Of a DNA stretch of 64,000 nt, positions 23,555 to 36,422 are shown piece after piece. The stretch spans positions 2,621,240 through 2,685,239 of the forward strand of contig JANAVB010009599.1 of NCBI GenBank assembly GCA_029216955.1, read 5' to 3'. Within the stretch, counting starts at the first letter, position 1. Each line of letters opens with the position of its first letter. The notes below the pieces were generated by a model, which saw only the letters and a list, made by a program, of their open reading frames with translations, was not told the origin of the DNA and ran no database searches. Made by a program: the position numbers and the translations under genes. Source of the DNA: Iris pallida. Lineage: Eukaryota > Streptophyta > Magnoliopsida > Asparagales > Iridaceae.

Positions 23555-25044
23555 GCTATTTTTTTACTACATACTTTTGCGGTATTTTAAAACCTAGCTT
23601 TTGACCTACAAAATAAATTAAAAATGTTTTCCTTAGCAACGGATTGATTATATTTTCAAGGATTACCTAAAACTATTTACTAGCCAAAAATATATTCTTC
23701 AAGTATTATAAATGATTTATTTGGATTCAAGTATATATTTAAAATTATTTTTGGTAACTAATAAGTATTGTCTTTCACAGTCTTATGAATTTTTATAAAA
23801 TTATATTTATCTATTTTTGTTAAAACTTCAAACCATAATTTGGTTTCTTAAAACTCTAACTTAATTTAGATATTTACTTAAAAGCTCCTTAAGTAGTAAA
23901 ATATTTTTGAACTATAAACATTTTTTTCTAAATTATATATTACAAACTTTCTTTTGTCGTCATTATGGTTAAAACTAAATCGTGCGTTCTATTCCCTCGC
24001 GTATTCAGGCGTCTTTACATCAAAACATAACTCGACGGATCCCCGCACCACAACAGGCGTAACACCAGGCAAGACACCTTGCCTTTACTATTTAAATTTT
24101 CTGCTCAATATCATGCATGTTTTAGTTGTTTCTTTTTTAAATTATATGTAAATACAAATTACTATATTTTATGCAAATGGCTTAGAGTTAAGGGACTACC
24201 GTCAATTTAGTGTGTCTCATTGACTTGTCACGATTGTACACGAGTTGTGTGTGAGAGTTGTGAGTATCATGTAGTGGTCACTTGCGTGTTGGCTGATCAC
24301 CCTACGCATGCGTAGGAATAACTGTCAATAGAGGCATGTTAGAAGACTTGACAGTTATCTATTATAAACTCGTGTTGTGGAAACGACATGTGTTTGTGTG
24401 TCATGGTTACGACACACGTATAGTATCATTGGGGGGAGGGGACAACTACTAGCGTAGGGGCTACTTTTATTACACACATTTGGGAGATAGTGTCTCGGAT
24501 GAGCGCTACTTGTTGGCCACTCTTTATTACTTGCTTGTGACAGCCCCTGCGTAGAACGTTGTCCTCTAAATTTGAAATCCACATAGAATGGTTAGGAACC
24601 TTTACTCATGCATACTTTTCTGTTGAGCTATTTATTCAGTTTATTGGCATGATATTATGTGTCTTGTTACGTCCCTCTGAGGACCTGGTTTTTCCCCAGG
24701 TGTGTATTTTCGTGATTTCTTGCAGGTGCTCTAGCTAAGGCCATTCCTTCCCTCGTGATGATTGCTCTTGGACTCGCCACTTGCTCTCGCTTGCTAAATT
24801 CATTCCTTGTATATTTCTTCATATTTAATTTGGTTGGTAGTGGACTTTGTCTCCGCCCAACTATTTTGTACATGACAAACTCAAAGTTGCTTTATATCAT
24901 TATTTATCTTTGTGGATGAGATTTAGTGTCTTGGCTTTCTACATTTACAGCTTATGTATATATACGAGTCGTATATTTACTCGTATGTATACAGCTGGCA
25001 TGATACGTATCTAGTCCCAAATGTTTTGGGACTGGGGCGTTACA
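21427..25044 (+). repeat. 5' LTR of LARD B
   Basis: 3618 bp. A TATA box (CCTATAAAAGG) is at 22195-22205, followed by a GC-rich stretch (about 22440-23290) that produces several overlapping frames on both strands. (TTA)n runs follow at 23421-23460 and 23510-23555. The frames recur in the other LTR with indels between them and have no recognisable domain, so I do not call genes. GATTTCTTGCAG at about 24715-24726 resembles a 3' splice site. Confidence 0.93.
22195..22205 (+). promoter_or_regulatory. Candidate TATA box of LARD B
   Basis: CCTATAAAAGG, identical at 28526-28536 in the 3' LTR, lies about 770 bp from the LTR start. It is followed by CACC- and CCG-rich sequence suited to a transcribed leader. 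Confidence 0.6.
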
Positions 25045-27757
25045 TGTTTTTGTGGTGGCCCATGCAGGTCAGTTTATCATTTCGGTTACTTTACCGTACC
25101 GATGTGAGCCTGCAACATAGGATTAGAGTCTAGAATCTCATCCATCCACTTGACATCCTTTCTTGACTTCAATTTTCGAACTTTCGTTTGACCTCCTTGA
25201 ATTGCATCTTGCTTGACTCCTTCTACTGTAAATTTCTTAGTTTCGTGTTTAGTAAGATGACTACACTAGTAAATGCCCATAGGTTAAACCCATGGCTAGA
25301 TACATTGCATTGACAATTAATATCCATTGAGGTCTTATTTGTGTATAAAACCATTTATGTTTCCTAGAAATTTGATCTTAAGGTTTAGTTTATTTCAAGT
25401 TGGGTAGTAGTGTATTACCGCCTCCATAGAGTAATTGGAAATTTTGCTATTACATGGTGGTATACACAAGAGAATAGCTAGATCAAGAAAACAAAATTTT
25501 GATTAATGAATTTTTGGAAATTGTGAAATAGTCTATGATTTATTGGGATATGAAACCGATTTGAGAAACACCATTAAATCATGATTTACGGTTAAGTTCA
25601 AGTTTGGATTGTAAAAGCTTACCTCAAAATTTATTAAAGAGTTTTTATAAGTTATGATTTTGTAAACGACTAGAGAATGTGGAGGGTTATGATTTACGGT
25701 TTATTAGAGAGCTTGAGGTTTTAAATTGATTCTACGATTTACAAATTTTTAATTTTGAGCTTGAAGAGATAACGGTAAAAATTTTGTTTGAGATATTTTT
25801 AGAAAATATGAAATCGACTGTGAAGGAAAAGTTTAAATATTAAAATTTGCTCATATGATCTATGATCTATAAAGTTATTCAGATTTCGAATTTAAAGCCT
25901 TGATTATGGATACTTAAATTTTGGAAAAAAAAAATAGAGAGGTTATTATTCAAGTTGCGATATACAAGGGTTGTTTCGAGATTTACTAGAGATTTAAATT
26001 TTTTTTTTTAAATTGACAGTTTAAGATAATTGAAATTTTGGCGAACTATCTTGAAAATTTTATTGAGAAATTTCGAGGAACTTGAAATTTTAGATTAGAT
26101 CATATATTGGTGAAGGACCAAGAAACAAGTAGGGTCACCCTAGCGAGATAGAAGTGTTCCACATTAGATTGCCATGCCACATACGACTATGATATGGCAT
26201 ATACAGAAGTATAGTTAGTCATCGACCAAACCGATTAACATATCTTTTGACTTACTCGACCTTCCCTCAATTCTAGATCTTTTGTCATGACCACCTAATC
26301 ATTTGAAACTTGCGCAATGATTAGATTGTTCCTTGATCATACACCATCTAAGTGGCTATCATATCCCTAGGAACTGTACTCCTAATTTATTTTACCTTGA
26401 TTGTTAGAATCTAAGTTATCTTTATTTCATGCTTTAGCTTAGTCATTTATTTGGTTAGTTAATCATTATCTCATTGAACTCCCACTTTCTATTTTAAATT
26501 CTTTTGTGTCCTTTACCGTGACTTGGGTATTTGGAGCACAACACTAGACTTTTCCTTCCCATAAATTTCACAAACAAGACCTACACGAGTCCACCTTCAT
26601 GTAGGTATATCACGTGCCACTAAAACACGTCTCCTTGTACTCTAATTTCATATTGCGACTTTCGGGCCAAAAAGACTAGACTCTAATCCCTACCGTGAAA
26701 CCAATATACTTTAAAACTATAGATGAGACTCGACCTCGACTCCATTCTTTCGACCCGATATACGATTTTGTTCTACCTAAATTCCTTACATACTTAAATC
26801 TTGATTGCTGGACCTATCACACCATTAGTTTAATTCTTGTAAGTTAAGTAGAATATCTCATGACCCAACCAACAATTGTGGACCATATTGATAGGTTCAC
26901 TTGGACCATAGAATTCAGTAGACCCTAACTTATCTAGTCAACCAAGCCGATTCCATAGGCCCAAATTTCGGGCGGAACTTAGATTTTATAAGATCTTGGA
27001 CTAATTGATTTCTTCCATCATTACCCTTTACTTATTATTTTATCTACCTATGATGCTGAAATAGCTTAGCTTTGCAAGCTTATTCTTTATCAAAGCTTGA
27101 TCATGACATATGTTTAATGTGGGCGCCCACTAATACATTGTCTAATCAGAACCAACGTATTATGGTCTGATCAACCATAGTGCACTTGGTTCGCTTTTTG
27201 TATATTGTTCAACGTGGATGGAGACGTAGTTAACTTGCCCCTAGAGTCTCACCCGCGACTGCCTTGGCAATTCTTTTCGAACTTATTTTGACGCCTTTGA
27301 ACCACGTATCCGTAATTGATGGTATCGTCAGTTGAACTCCTTAATTACGGTTGCTTTCAACTTTTTAGAAGGACGAAGGCGTCGTACTTCCTCGGCCCTA
27401 TCACGACTTTCTAATCGCTTAAATATAGGAGTGAAATCTAATTCGCTCTCTAAATTGTGCCCTCAACCTACCCTCTAGAGACCATAACTGTAAGGTCTCA
27501 AATTTATTTTATTTTTACTTGAACCCATACTATTGCTTATTGCGCGTCATCTTAAAACATTTTCCTTCTTGCGTTAACCCACGGTTACCTTCACATTTAT
27601 TAAATTCACGACACTAATGTCTTTTTTTTTATTCAACGTCGTTTCCTTGTCTCGCCCAATGAATTGACTATGCTTCCTTATCGCTATACCCTTGTACCTT
27701 CTCACCCCCCTACTTAGTCTTAATTTCGAGGACGAAATTTTTGTAAGTTGGGTAGGA
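25045..27757 (+). other. Non-coding internal domain of LARD B
   Basis: 2713 bp with no frame of useful length on either strand. It opens with TGTTTTTGTGGTGGCCCATG then CAGGTC, the block shared with family A. It closes with TTTCGAGGACGAAATTTTTG and GTTGGGTAGGA, the polypurine region. The centre is AT-rich and has no recognisable protein signature. Confidence 0.85.
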
Positions 27758-30700
27758 TGTAAAACCCCTAAATTTCTACTGTATTTTTTTATTTAAATTT
27801 CGGTACTGATTTAAAATTTTGTATTATACGTCGCATAGTCGTATTTTACGTCGTGTACAAAATTTTATTTTTCGAAATTGCTCGACGAGTGCGATTATGT
27901 GCTAGCGTACATATTTTTGAAAATATTATTTTTCTATTTTTTTAAAGTTTCAAAATAATATACATAATAATTATTTGTTATTGTTCCAAAATTTTAAAGT
28001 TGTTATTTATTTATAAAGTCCTTCACTTCTCATAATTATTAATAATAAAATAATATTTTATTGTGTGCTAGAAAAACATAATTACGAAAACATCATTTCG
28101 TACCTACATATATATTTCGTAATTATTTGCTAGTTTATTTTAAATAAAATGTATTTTTGAGATTTATTAATATTAATATTTTATTATTCAAAAAGATATT
28201 TAAAAATAATTATTATTTTCGAAATTTTATTATTGGTATTTTGAAAAAATATTTTTGAAGTTATTGTGTCCATTTAAATCATGATTTAATTTTTGGAGTT
28301 ATTTAAATAGATTAAATAAATATCCATGTTTAGAATTTGATTTATCCCATTAATTTTAAACTAAAATTTAATTTGATTTAAATTAGATTTGCATTTAATT
28401 GGATTTAAATTGAATTTGGATTTAGATTGGATTGGATTTAAATTTGAATTTAATTTAATTATAGATAATTATCTAATGGGGTATTTAAACAATCACAATT
28501 CATATCCTAATGGGAATTCCCACCTCCTATAAAAGGAGAGGTACTCCTCCATTGTTCCACAACCAACATATGTGCATCGTGTCCGTGCCCAGCTTCTTAT
28601 TCCAATATCCGCTACATATACAATTTTTTTTACGTGTCGACAGCTCCGACACAAATAATTCCAAAACCCAATCCCCGCCACCATCAAAATCCCCCTCAAC
28701 CCAAACCACCATCACCGTCGTCCTCACCACAGCATCCTGACCCCTGCCACTGCACTTCCCCTCCATGTCGTTTCCGATGACGACAACCACATAACCAATC
28801 CCCCGGCCAACAAACCCGTCTAACCCAAACTCAGCCCCGCCTTCACCGTGCCCCGTCCCCGATCTCTCGGCCGGGCCGTACGGCGCCAGCACCACCACCA
28901 TCTCCGTCACCATCAGCCGAAGCCACCCCCGTCACCAACACCCAGAGCCAGCATGGCTTAACACCAAAATAACTACGCCATTTCCGACCATCACCAGAAC
29001 CCCGCCGTCGTCACCTCCAAACCACCCTCACCAAATGTCACCGCCGCCACCACACTTCACCATCCCCCAATAACCAAAAGAACAACAGGAAGAAAAAGAA
29101 GATGAAGTCAGAAAACCCTACCCACGCCGTGCCGTCCACGGAGATCCTCCGATCATCGTCCGCCGCATCGATCTTCCGCCCGCCGGCGAGTACCTCCAGC
29201 GCTATCCACTCCTGCGCAGTGCGCCCATCCGCCGCGCGAGAACTCGCCGCCGTGCCTTGCTGCGGCCACCACCAATCCACCGCGAGCCGCGCGCCGCCCC
29301 ACGACCCCTCCGGCGTGCGCGCGACCCAGCGTCCGCCGTCGATCCTCCGTGCATCTCGCCAGATCTGAACCGCGCCGCCCCTCCTCTTCTTCTTCGGTGA
29401 GCCATCCCCGTGCCCCGCTCGTGGACGCCACAGTACGCGCCGCGCCGCCGCGAGATCATCGTTTCCCAGATCTCGGCGAGCGTGCGGCCTCGGGAGCAAC
29501 CGCGCCGCCCTAGGTGGCCGCGCCTCACCAACCCGTCTCCGCCGAGGAGCTGACCGTCGAAGTAGCGCGCGCCTCCGGTCGCCGCCCCCCGTCAAACCCC
29601 TCGGTGAGGAAAACCCCCTTTCCCCCTTCAATTTTTTTCTTCACTCTCTCTCTCTCTCGTAAGTTTGGGGATAAGGGACTGAGTATTAGTAAAAAAAAAA
29701 AAAAAGGTTTAATAAGTATTAGAAATTTCTAAAAAAAAAAGGGATCAAGAGAATTATTATTATTATTATTATTATTAGTTTTCTGATTATTATCAATTAC
29801 TGTATATTATTATTATTATCAATACTGTTATAATTATTATTATTATTATTGTTATTATTGCTATTTTTTTACTACATACTTTTGCGGTATTTTAAAACCT
29901 AGCTTTTGACCTACAAAATAAATTAAAAATGTTTTCCTTAGCAACGGATTGATTATATTTTCAAGGATTACCTAAAACTATTTACTAGCCAAAAATATAT
30001 TCTTCAAGTATTATAAATGATTTATTTGGATTCAAGTATATATTTAAAATTATTTTTGGTAACTAATAAGTATTGTCTTTCACAGTCTTATGAATTTTTA
30101 TAAAATTATATTTATCTATTTTTGTTAAAACTTCAAACCATAATTTGGTTTCTTAAAACTCTAACTTAATTTAGATATTTACTTAAAAGCTCCTTAAGTA
30201 GTAAAATATTTTTGAACTATAAACATTTTTTTCTAAATTATATATTACAAACTTTCTTTTGTCGTCATTATGGTTAAAACTAAATCGTGCGTTCTATTCC
30301 CTCGCGTATTCAGGCGTCTTTACATCAAAACATAACTCGACGGATCCCCGCACCACAACAGGCGTAACACCAGGCAAGACACCTTGCCTTTACTGTTTAA
30401 ATTTTCTGCTCAATATCATGCATGTTTTAGTTGTTTCTTTTTTAAATTATATGTAAATACAAATTACTATATTTTATGCAAATGGCTTAGAGTTAAGGGA
30501 CTACCGTCAATTTAGTGTGTCTCATTGACTTGTCACGATTGTACACGAGTTGTGTGTGAGAGTTGTGAGTACCATGTAGTGGTCACTTGCGTGTTGGCTG
30601 ATCACCCGTACGCATGCGTAGGAATAACTGTCAATAGAGGCATGTTAGAAGACTTGACAGTTATCTATTATAAACTCGTGTTGTGGAAACGACATGTGTT

Positions 30701-31386
30701 TGTGTGTCATGGTTACGACACACGTATAGTATCATTGGGGGGAGGGGACAACTACTAGCGTAGGGGCTACTTTTATTACACACATTTGGGAGATAGTGTC
30801 TCGGATGAGCGCTACGTGTTACCCGGCCGATAGTGTCTCGGATGAGCGCTACTTGTTGGCCACTCTTTATTACTTGCTTGTGACAGCCCCTGCGTAGAAC
30901 GTTGTCCTCTAAATTTGAAATCCACATAGAATGGTTAGGAACCTTTACTCATGCATACTTTTCTGTTGAGCTATTTATTCAGTTTATTGGCATGATATTA
31001 TGTGTCTTGTTACGTCCCTCTGAGGACCTGGTTTTTCCCCAGGTGTGTATTTTCGTGATTTCTTGCAGGTGCTCTAGCTAAGGCCATTCCTTCCCTCGTG
31101 ATGATTGCTCTTGGACTCGCCACTTGCTCTCGCTTGCTAAATTCATTCCTTGTATATTTCTTCATATTTAATTTGGTTGGTAGTGGACTTTGTCTCCGCC
31201 CAACTATTTTGTACATGACAAACTCAAAGTTGCTTTATATCATTATTTATCTTTGTGGATGAGATTTAGTGTCTTGGCTTTCTACATTTAAAGCTTATGT
31301 ATATATACGAGTCGTATATTTACTCGTATGTATACAGCTGGCATGATACGTATCTAGTCCCAAATGTTTTGGGACTGGGCGTTACA
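27758..31386 (+). repeat. 3' LTR of LARD B
   Basis: 3629 bp, near-identical to the 5' LTR. Differences visible by eye are a few substitutions, a shorter (TTA)n at about 29755-29777, and a tandem duplication of about 40 bp at 30790-30850 (ATAGTGTCTCGGATGAGCGC appears twice, once in the other LTR). It ends GGGCGTTACA before GTATA. Confidence 0.93.
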
Positions 31387-31761
31387 GTATATTAGGGTTT
31401 GGTTGGGTTACAATAGCCCAAAGGCCCTTCTATGTTGTAATATCTAGCCCCTTTGCTAAAGGCCCAAACTAGCACCTTGATTTAATTCCTCAAATAGATT
31501 CTAAGTGATTTCTTGCTAGATTAGAGTCTAATTACTACATTAGCTAGGTCTCCATGGTCATGGTTAGTCTCTAAGCTAAGTTGTTTTAAGGTTTCACTAA
31601 CTAAAGGCACAAACACAATGCATCAAATTAAATAATATTAAAATAATAAAAAATTCACAAATTTATTATTAACATGATTTAAATCCATTATTTAATAACT
31701 AACATGATCAACTTTATAAAAATTCAAAATTATCCTCATTTTAGAAAAGTGGTAGTTACAG

Positions 31762-31985
31762 GGGTGGGTTGGCGGGCTTAAGTTCAACTCTACCTAGAAA
31801 AAAACTGGCTGGGGTTGGCTCATGTTTGGGCCCTTTGGGGTGGGCTGGCGGGCTTAAGTTCAACTCTACCTAGAAAATAATGGCTGGGGTGGGCTCGTGT
31901 TTGGGCCCTTTAGGTTGGGCTGGTGGGCTTAAGTTCAACTCTACCTAAAAAAAATGACTGGGTGTGCTGGAGCCCACCCCAGCCC
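31762..31985 (+). repeat. Three tandem units of about 76 bp at the A1 insertion site
   Basis: Units start near 31764, 31841 and 31915. Each reads GTGGGCTGGCGGGCTTAAGT, then TCAACTCTACCTA, an A-run, GGCTGGGGT, and GTTTGGGCCCTTT. The matching end of a unit lies at 8623-8642 on the other side of A1, so A1 landed within this array. Confidence 0.85.
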
Positions 31986-32547
31986 AACAATAAATCTGTC
32001 CCTTGGGATAAAGAACAGGTCGATCAGCAGCCCTACAACGCTCAATAAGGTAATAGAAATAATCCAGACGGGAACTCTCACCTGACTTTCCAGTTACCTT
32101 ATCGATGACCCGAAACATGAAGCGCTTCCGACCCCTAAGATAGAGGCAAGCCCGAGGCTCCTTAGAGAATCAGGCATCTATCTGATCGTAGAAAAACTCT
32201 TACAATCCACCGATCATAGCGAAGACCTCCGAAACACCAAACATTACTTACTAAGGAACCAGCCACCACAAGCTCATCGAAGTTGTTGCGTTTGGCAGAT
32301 TAATCAGCAGCCCAAAATCTGTTGCAGTTTTTAGCCTCTTCATCTCCACTACGGCTGCTACCACCATTAATACTATCGATATGAAAATTTTGAAGCCAAT
32401 CCTTCGGAGATTGAAGAGCGATACCTGAAGGCCTATTAGAAAATCTTCTGAATATCGGGACAAGGATGCGATCGTAAATTGGAAAGGAAGATGATAATAG
32501 TGAGAGCTATAAAGCTCTGAAATGACGTAGGTGAAACTATATATTTT
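31986..32547. other. Unassigned region before the Pack-MULE-like element
   Basis: Moderately GC-balanced sequence that reads partly open on the minus strand (for example RKRFMFRVIDKVTGKSGESS near 32050-32130, and a stretch up to 32540). I do not recognise a family. It may be an exon-like remnant of a host gene or of an older transposon. Confidence 0.35.
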
Positions 32548-33196
32548 GGCTAATTCTAAGGGCACATCATATTTTGTTAAGGGCTGGCCTAAATTTTTTT
32601 AAATTTTTTTCAAGTTTGCCATCCCCATTCGTTACTGGGGGCAAGTCTAATTTTTTTCCAGTAAGTAGAACTACAACTAAGTTGGCAGTCCTATATTATG
32701 TTAGGATTGTCGACAAGTTGGCAGTCCTAACCTAAAATTGGACTGCCAACTTAGTTGCAGTCAGCGTTGACGAAGACGCAGTGGAGCTCGGTGGCGAGGT
32801 GGCTGACGGAGGACCACAGTCCACTGAGAGATCTTGCATCCGAGGTCGATCCCCTCCAGGCTCCTCTCCTCGCGCTTAGCGGAGGCGGCCCCTCCCATGG
32901 ACACCCTCCTCCGGAAGAGGTTCGCGACGGCCATCTTGGACCGCATCTTCAGCTTCCTCTCGATGAAGCTGGTAGCGGAGAGCGTCGTGCCGCTGGCGGG
33001 GATCCCCTCAGGGCTATTAAGGACCGGGGCGAGGCTGGAGCGCATGGGGTCCATGGCGGGGTCGATGGGGGAGACGAGGTGGACGTTCTCGGGCTTAAGG
33101 TCGGCGAGCCTCACGGCGAAAATGTTTCACTTTTATGGTCTGTCCCCTAGTAAGGGTTGGCCCCTAGCAAAATATTGTGTGCCCTTAGAATTAGCC
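32548..33196. mobile_element. Pack-MULE-like element with about 40-bp TIRs
   Basis: 649 bp bounded by inverted repeats. The left end is GGCTAATTCTAAGGGCACAT, and the reverse complement of the right end is GGCTAATTCTAAGGGCACAC; the match continues through ATATTTTG. An 8-bp duplication TATATTTT flanks it (32540-32547 and 33197-33204). Long TIRs with an 8-9 bp duplication fit Mutator-like elements better than hAT. The AT-rich ends surround a GC-rich core (32760-33120) that looks like captured exon sequence. A palindromic AAGTTGGCAGTCC block lies just inside the left arm. Confidence 0.8.
32761..33114 (-). pseudogene. GC-rich reading frame captured in the Pack-MULE-like element
   Basis: A 117-codon frame on the minus strand starts MRLADLKPENVHLVSPIDPA and includes the basic stretch ERKLKMRSKMAVANLFRRR. 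The composition contrasts sharply with the surrounding arms. I do not recognise the parent gene. The opposite strand is also partly open, so the coding strand is not certain. It may be a gene fragment rather than a gene. Confidence 0.4.
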
Positions 33197-33303
33197 TATA
33201 TTTTTGCGTGTCCAATGTACTCCCTTGTTTGGTGAAAAAGGTTAGCAGTTGAACTGTGGCGATACCATATGTTAAGCAAAGTAGGTTTGCCTATAGTGGA
33301 AAC

Positions 33304-34001
33304 TGTTGGGCACGTGCGGAAGCGTTTGCCAACCCACCTGATCAAAACCAACCCCCGTCTAATGGAAACCAAGCACAAAATTAAAAAAAGTATATGGCGG
33401 TGACGTACTTCACCTGGACAAATCTCAACCTTTAATAACTTAGATGAAATTACAAGATTGACAAAACTCACGTTGAACCCTTTGTCCTAATAGGTTCAAC
33501 ACCCTCACCACTCTCAAAAAAAAAAATAGAAGATTACAATTGAGATCACTCACCAACCCGTAGCAATCTCCTTGACCGAAGTTGACGACTCCTCGATTAG
33601 ATCTTCTTCTTCCTTCTGCCTTGGATGACGAAGTCCTAATAACAAAGTACGGACTTTCTCTTAGATTTTCTCGTGAACAAGCACCCTGAATCTCCACTTT
33701 TGTGCTTATTCTTTATGCCTCCACCCTTACCCCATATATATAGGATGAAAAAAAAATCCTATTTTAGCTCATAATATGATTTCTTAATTAGAAAGCCCTC
33801 AAATAAGAATCCTATTATACCTAAAATAGTCCATCAATTATCCTATTTTAGATCATAATAGGATTTCCTAAAATAAGAATCATATTATATCTAAAATAGC
33901 ACAACACCAATTATGGACATCCAAATCTAATCAAATTATATATTTAATAAGATTTATATTCCACAGGTATGTTGTTACCAAATCCAGACTGGACTCCAAC
34001 A
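33304..34001 (-). repeat. 3' LTR of copia-type element D (minus strand)
   Basis: 698 bp starting TGTTGGGCACGTGCGG and ending GGACTCCAACA, so the ends are TGTTGG and CCAACA. On the minus strand the polypurine tract GGAGGAGAAGAT (34002-34013) precedes TGTTGGAGTCC, a typical copia arrangement. The other LTR is not in the window. A frame at 33944-34132 overlaps the LTR boundary and is not a gene. Confidence 0.8.
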
Positions 34002-34013
34002 ATCTTCTCCTCC

Positions 34014-34252
34014 AGTCTGATGAGAGAGTATTGACCCCATGGGTCCTTAACTGGACTCCATGTCTGTCGTCCAACGATAGAATTTCTACTCTCCCATGCC
34101 ACTAATCTCCGATCCCCCGAGTTGCTTTGCATCTTACTTTGTTACTAGCTCCTCGACCGTCACGTCGACGCTTGCTGTCATGCGTAGCACCTCCTGCACC
34201 ACTGGAATCCTGCCGATGTCAATGACACGACCAAGACCGAAGTCCCTGACGA
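34014..34252 (-). other. Internal sequence of element D, part 1
   Basis: The last part of the internal domain of D before its polypurine tract, read on the minus strand. It ends at GACGA (34248-34252), where the A2 array is inserted, and continues at 63050. On the minus strand the reading is open across the rejoined site for about 44 codons (ending EELVTK and a stop near 34137), but no family is recognised. Confidence 0.6.
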
Positions 34253-34816
34253 TGTAACACCCACTTTTCAAAAATAAGGGTAATTTTGAACTTTTGTAAT
34301 TTTAATCATTTAATAATAAGATTTAAATCATCTTATGATTTTTGGTAATTTTTTAATTAATTTAAAACTATTAAAATGTGTGAATTGTGAATTTGGTGTT
34401 TTACTAGTGTAACCCTAGAATTGTTCAGCCTAGAGACTAACCATGACCCAAGGAGACCAAACCATTTGATTAGGTTGACTAATTACCATTTTTGGCCTAA
34501 GGGTATTTTGGTCATTTTTGACTTTTAGTGAAAATGAATTTTGATTAATTAATATTGTGCTAATTGAATTGTTAAAGACTAACCTAGAAGTTAACCTAAT
34601 CTAGATGTTAACCATGCGCCTAGATATTAGATTAGAATCTTCCATCGTTAAGAATATCTAAATATTAAGTTGAGGTTAGCTATTTGTTAAGGTAGATATT
34701 TTAGCTTGGGCCCTTAGCTTAAGGCCTAGAATTAAACTAGCTAGAGGCATTTAAACCTCATGAAACTTAACTCTAACCCTAGAAATGATCCTTGGCTACC
34801 ATCAAAGGGTTCCCCC

Positions 34817-34826
34817 TCTATATAAC
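34817..34826 (+). promoter_or_regulatory. Candidate TATA box in LARD A2 LTRs
   Basis: TCTATATAAC about 565 bp into LTR 1, repeated at 44516-44525 and 57901-57910. The A1 LTRs have a similar CTATATAG at the matching place (near 12790 and 21380, minus strand). Confidence 0.5.
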
Positions 34827-36293
34827 ATCTCATATTCACATCTTGCCTTTTTTTAATATCAACAAAGAAACCCTAATTTAGTTCTTCCCTAATTTCTCTC
34901 CTTTATCCAAATTGATCCCAAATTGAACCTAGAGACTTGCATCATAATCCCCAACGGTAGAGTAGGCTAGTGGAGGCTTCCTAGCAAGATATGAGGAGCA
35001 TTGGACCATAGCAAATTAGAAGGGGGTTCTCATTCTAGTTTTGTGCATTGAGATTTACTCTCAATAGGTAAAACCCTTCAAATTCATTCAAATTTCTATT
35101 TTCTTTCCATAGATGCATTCATTTAGGTATACCCTAGCTGTAGACCAAGTTTAGCAGGAATTGGAGTCCATTTGATATGCGTATCAGACACGTATCAGTG
35201 TCCTATTTAAAGTGTTTGATGAAATGCTTGTGTGAAACTTTTCATTGTGTTTTTTGAAATAAATTACATGTTTAGGAAGCCCTTGATGTGTGTTTTCGAA
35301 CCCCAAATCTCTGAGCAAGTTTTCGTGTCTTTTTCGTGTCCAAAATGGGCACGGACACGCAGCACGACACGCGCGTACACTGTCCTGCTACCCGACACAG
35401 TTTTCTTCGTGTCCACGCCACGTAGACATGAACCACTTGATATACAGGTGGTGGCAACCACTTACAAGCCCCTCCTCAAGTTTCGTGTCGATTGGTGTCG
35501 TATTGGACATGCAATCGTGCGTGCACCGATTTTGAACTGTGCTCAATGTCACAGTTCCGAGCCTCTGATAAGGTCGTCGTGTCCCTCGTGGACACAACAT
35601 GGATACGAATCAGGGTGTGTAGCGTCCTTTCCCGAAAATTGTTGAAATATTTTTATTTATTTTATTTAAATGGTAATTTTTAGATTATTATAAATAATTA
35701 TTTAGTTTATTATTACGGTGGATGATTTTAGCCATAGTGGAGTTTTGGAGTACATGGTGACTAGAAATCGTGGCACGGATAGTGCCATGACGAGCTTTGA
35801 CTAGTATATTAGCCCTGATAGAAAAGGCCGAGCCATAGTGATGTCCTAACTAGGAAAATCAGACCAAGTTACGACTTAACCGTTACCGAAGTTCTATTTA
35901 TTTATTTATTATATTATTGAGTTTAGAGAAAACGGTTATACCATTTTAGTCCGGACTGAACCCGAACTGAGCCCAAGCCCATGTAGGCATGCGGGACGTT
36001 CAATGACATTCGTGTTGAGAATTTTGGAAGGATCGTGTTGTTTTCCGTTTTAATGATTTAATGATATTCCTAAGTATTCATATTTTAATATTATAAATAT
36101 TAGTATTAGTCGATAGTCAATAACATGGTATAAAATAAGTTAGTATACATTCTGGGAATTATCAGACTGCACATAATAGTATTTATACACCATTATCGTT
36201 TGTTGAATTTCGTTATTATAATAATACTATTTTATTGAGGTTAATATTATATAATATTATTTTACTGGTTAGATCATCTTGTCAATTAAATAT

Positions 36294-36422
<129 letters not shown>

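Larger units (their letters stand above)
21427..31386 (+). mobile_element. LARD B: 10-kb non-coding LTR retroelement
   Basis: LTRs of 3.62 and 3.63 kb flank a 2.7-kb internal domain. A perfect 5-bp duplication GTATA (21422-21426 and 31387-31391) brackets it, and the empty site GGTATATTAGGG survives in the other A1 LTR near 12835. The LTRs look almost identical by eye, so the insertion is recent. No gag or pol is present, so it depends on proteins from elsewhere. The LTR ends (TGTAAAACCCC ... GGGGCGTTACA) and the CGAGGACGAAATTT tract point to a Ty3/gypsy origin. Confidence 0.93.

Noticed and set aside
24540..24560. 14-nt inverse match between LARD B (GTAGAACGTTGTCC) and family A LTR ends (GGACAACGTTCTAC)
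   Set aside because: Short, partly palindromic and without flanking similarity; likely chance.
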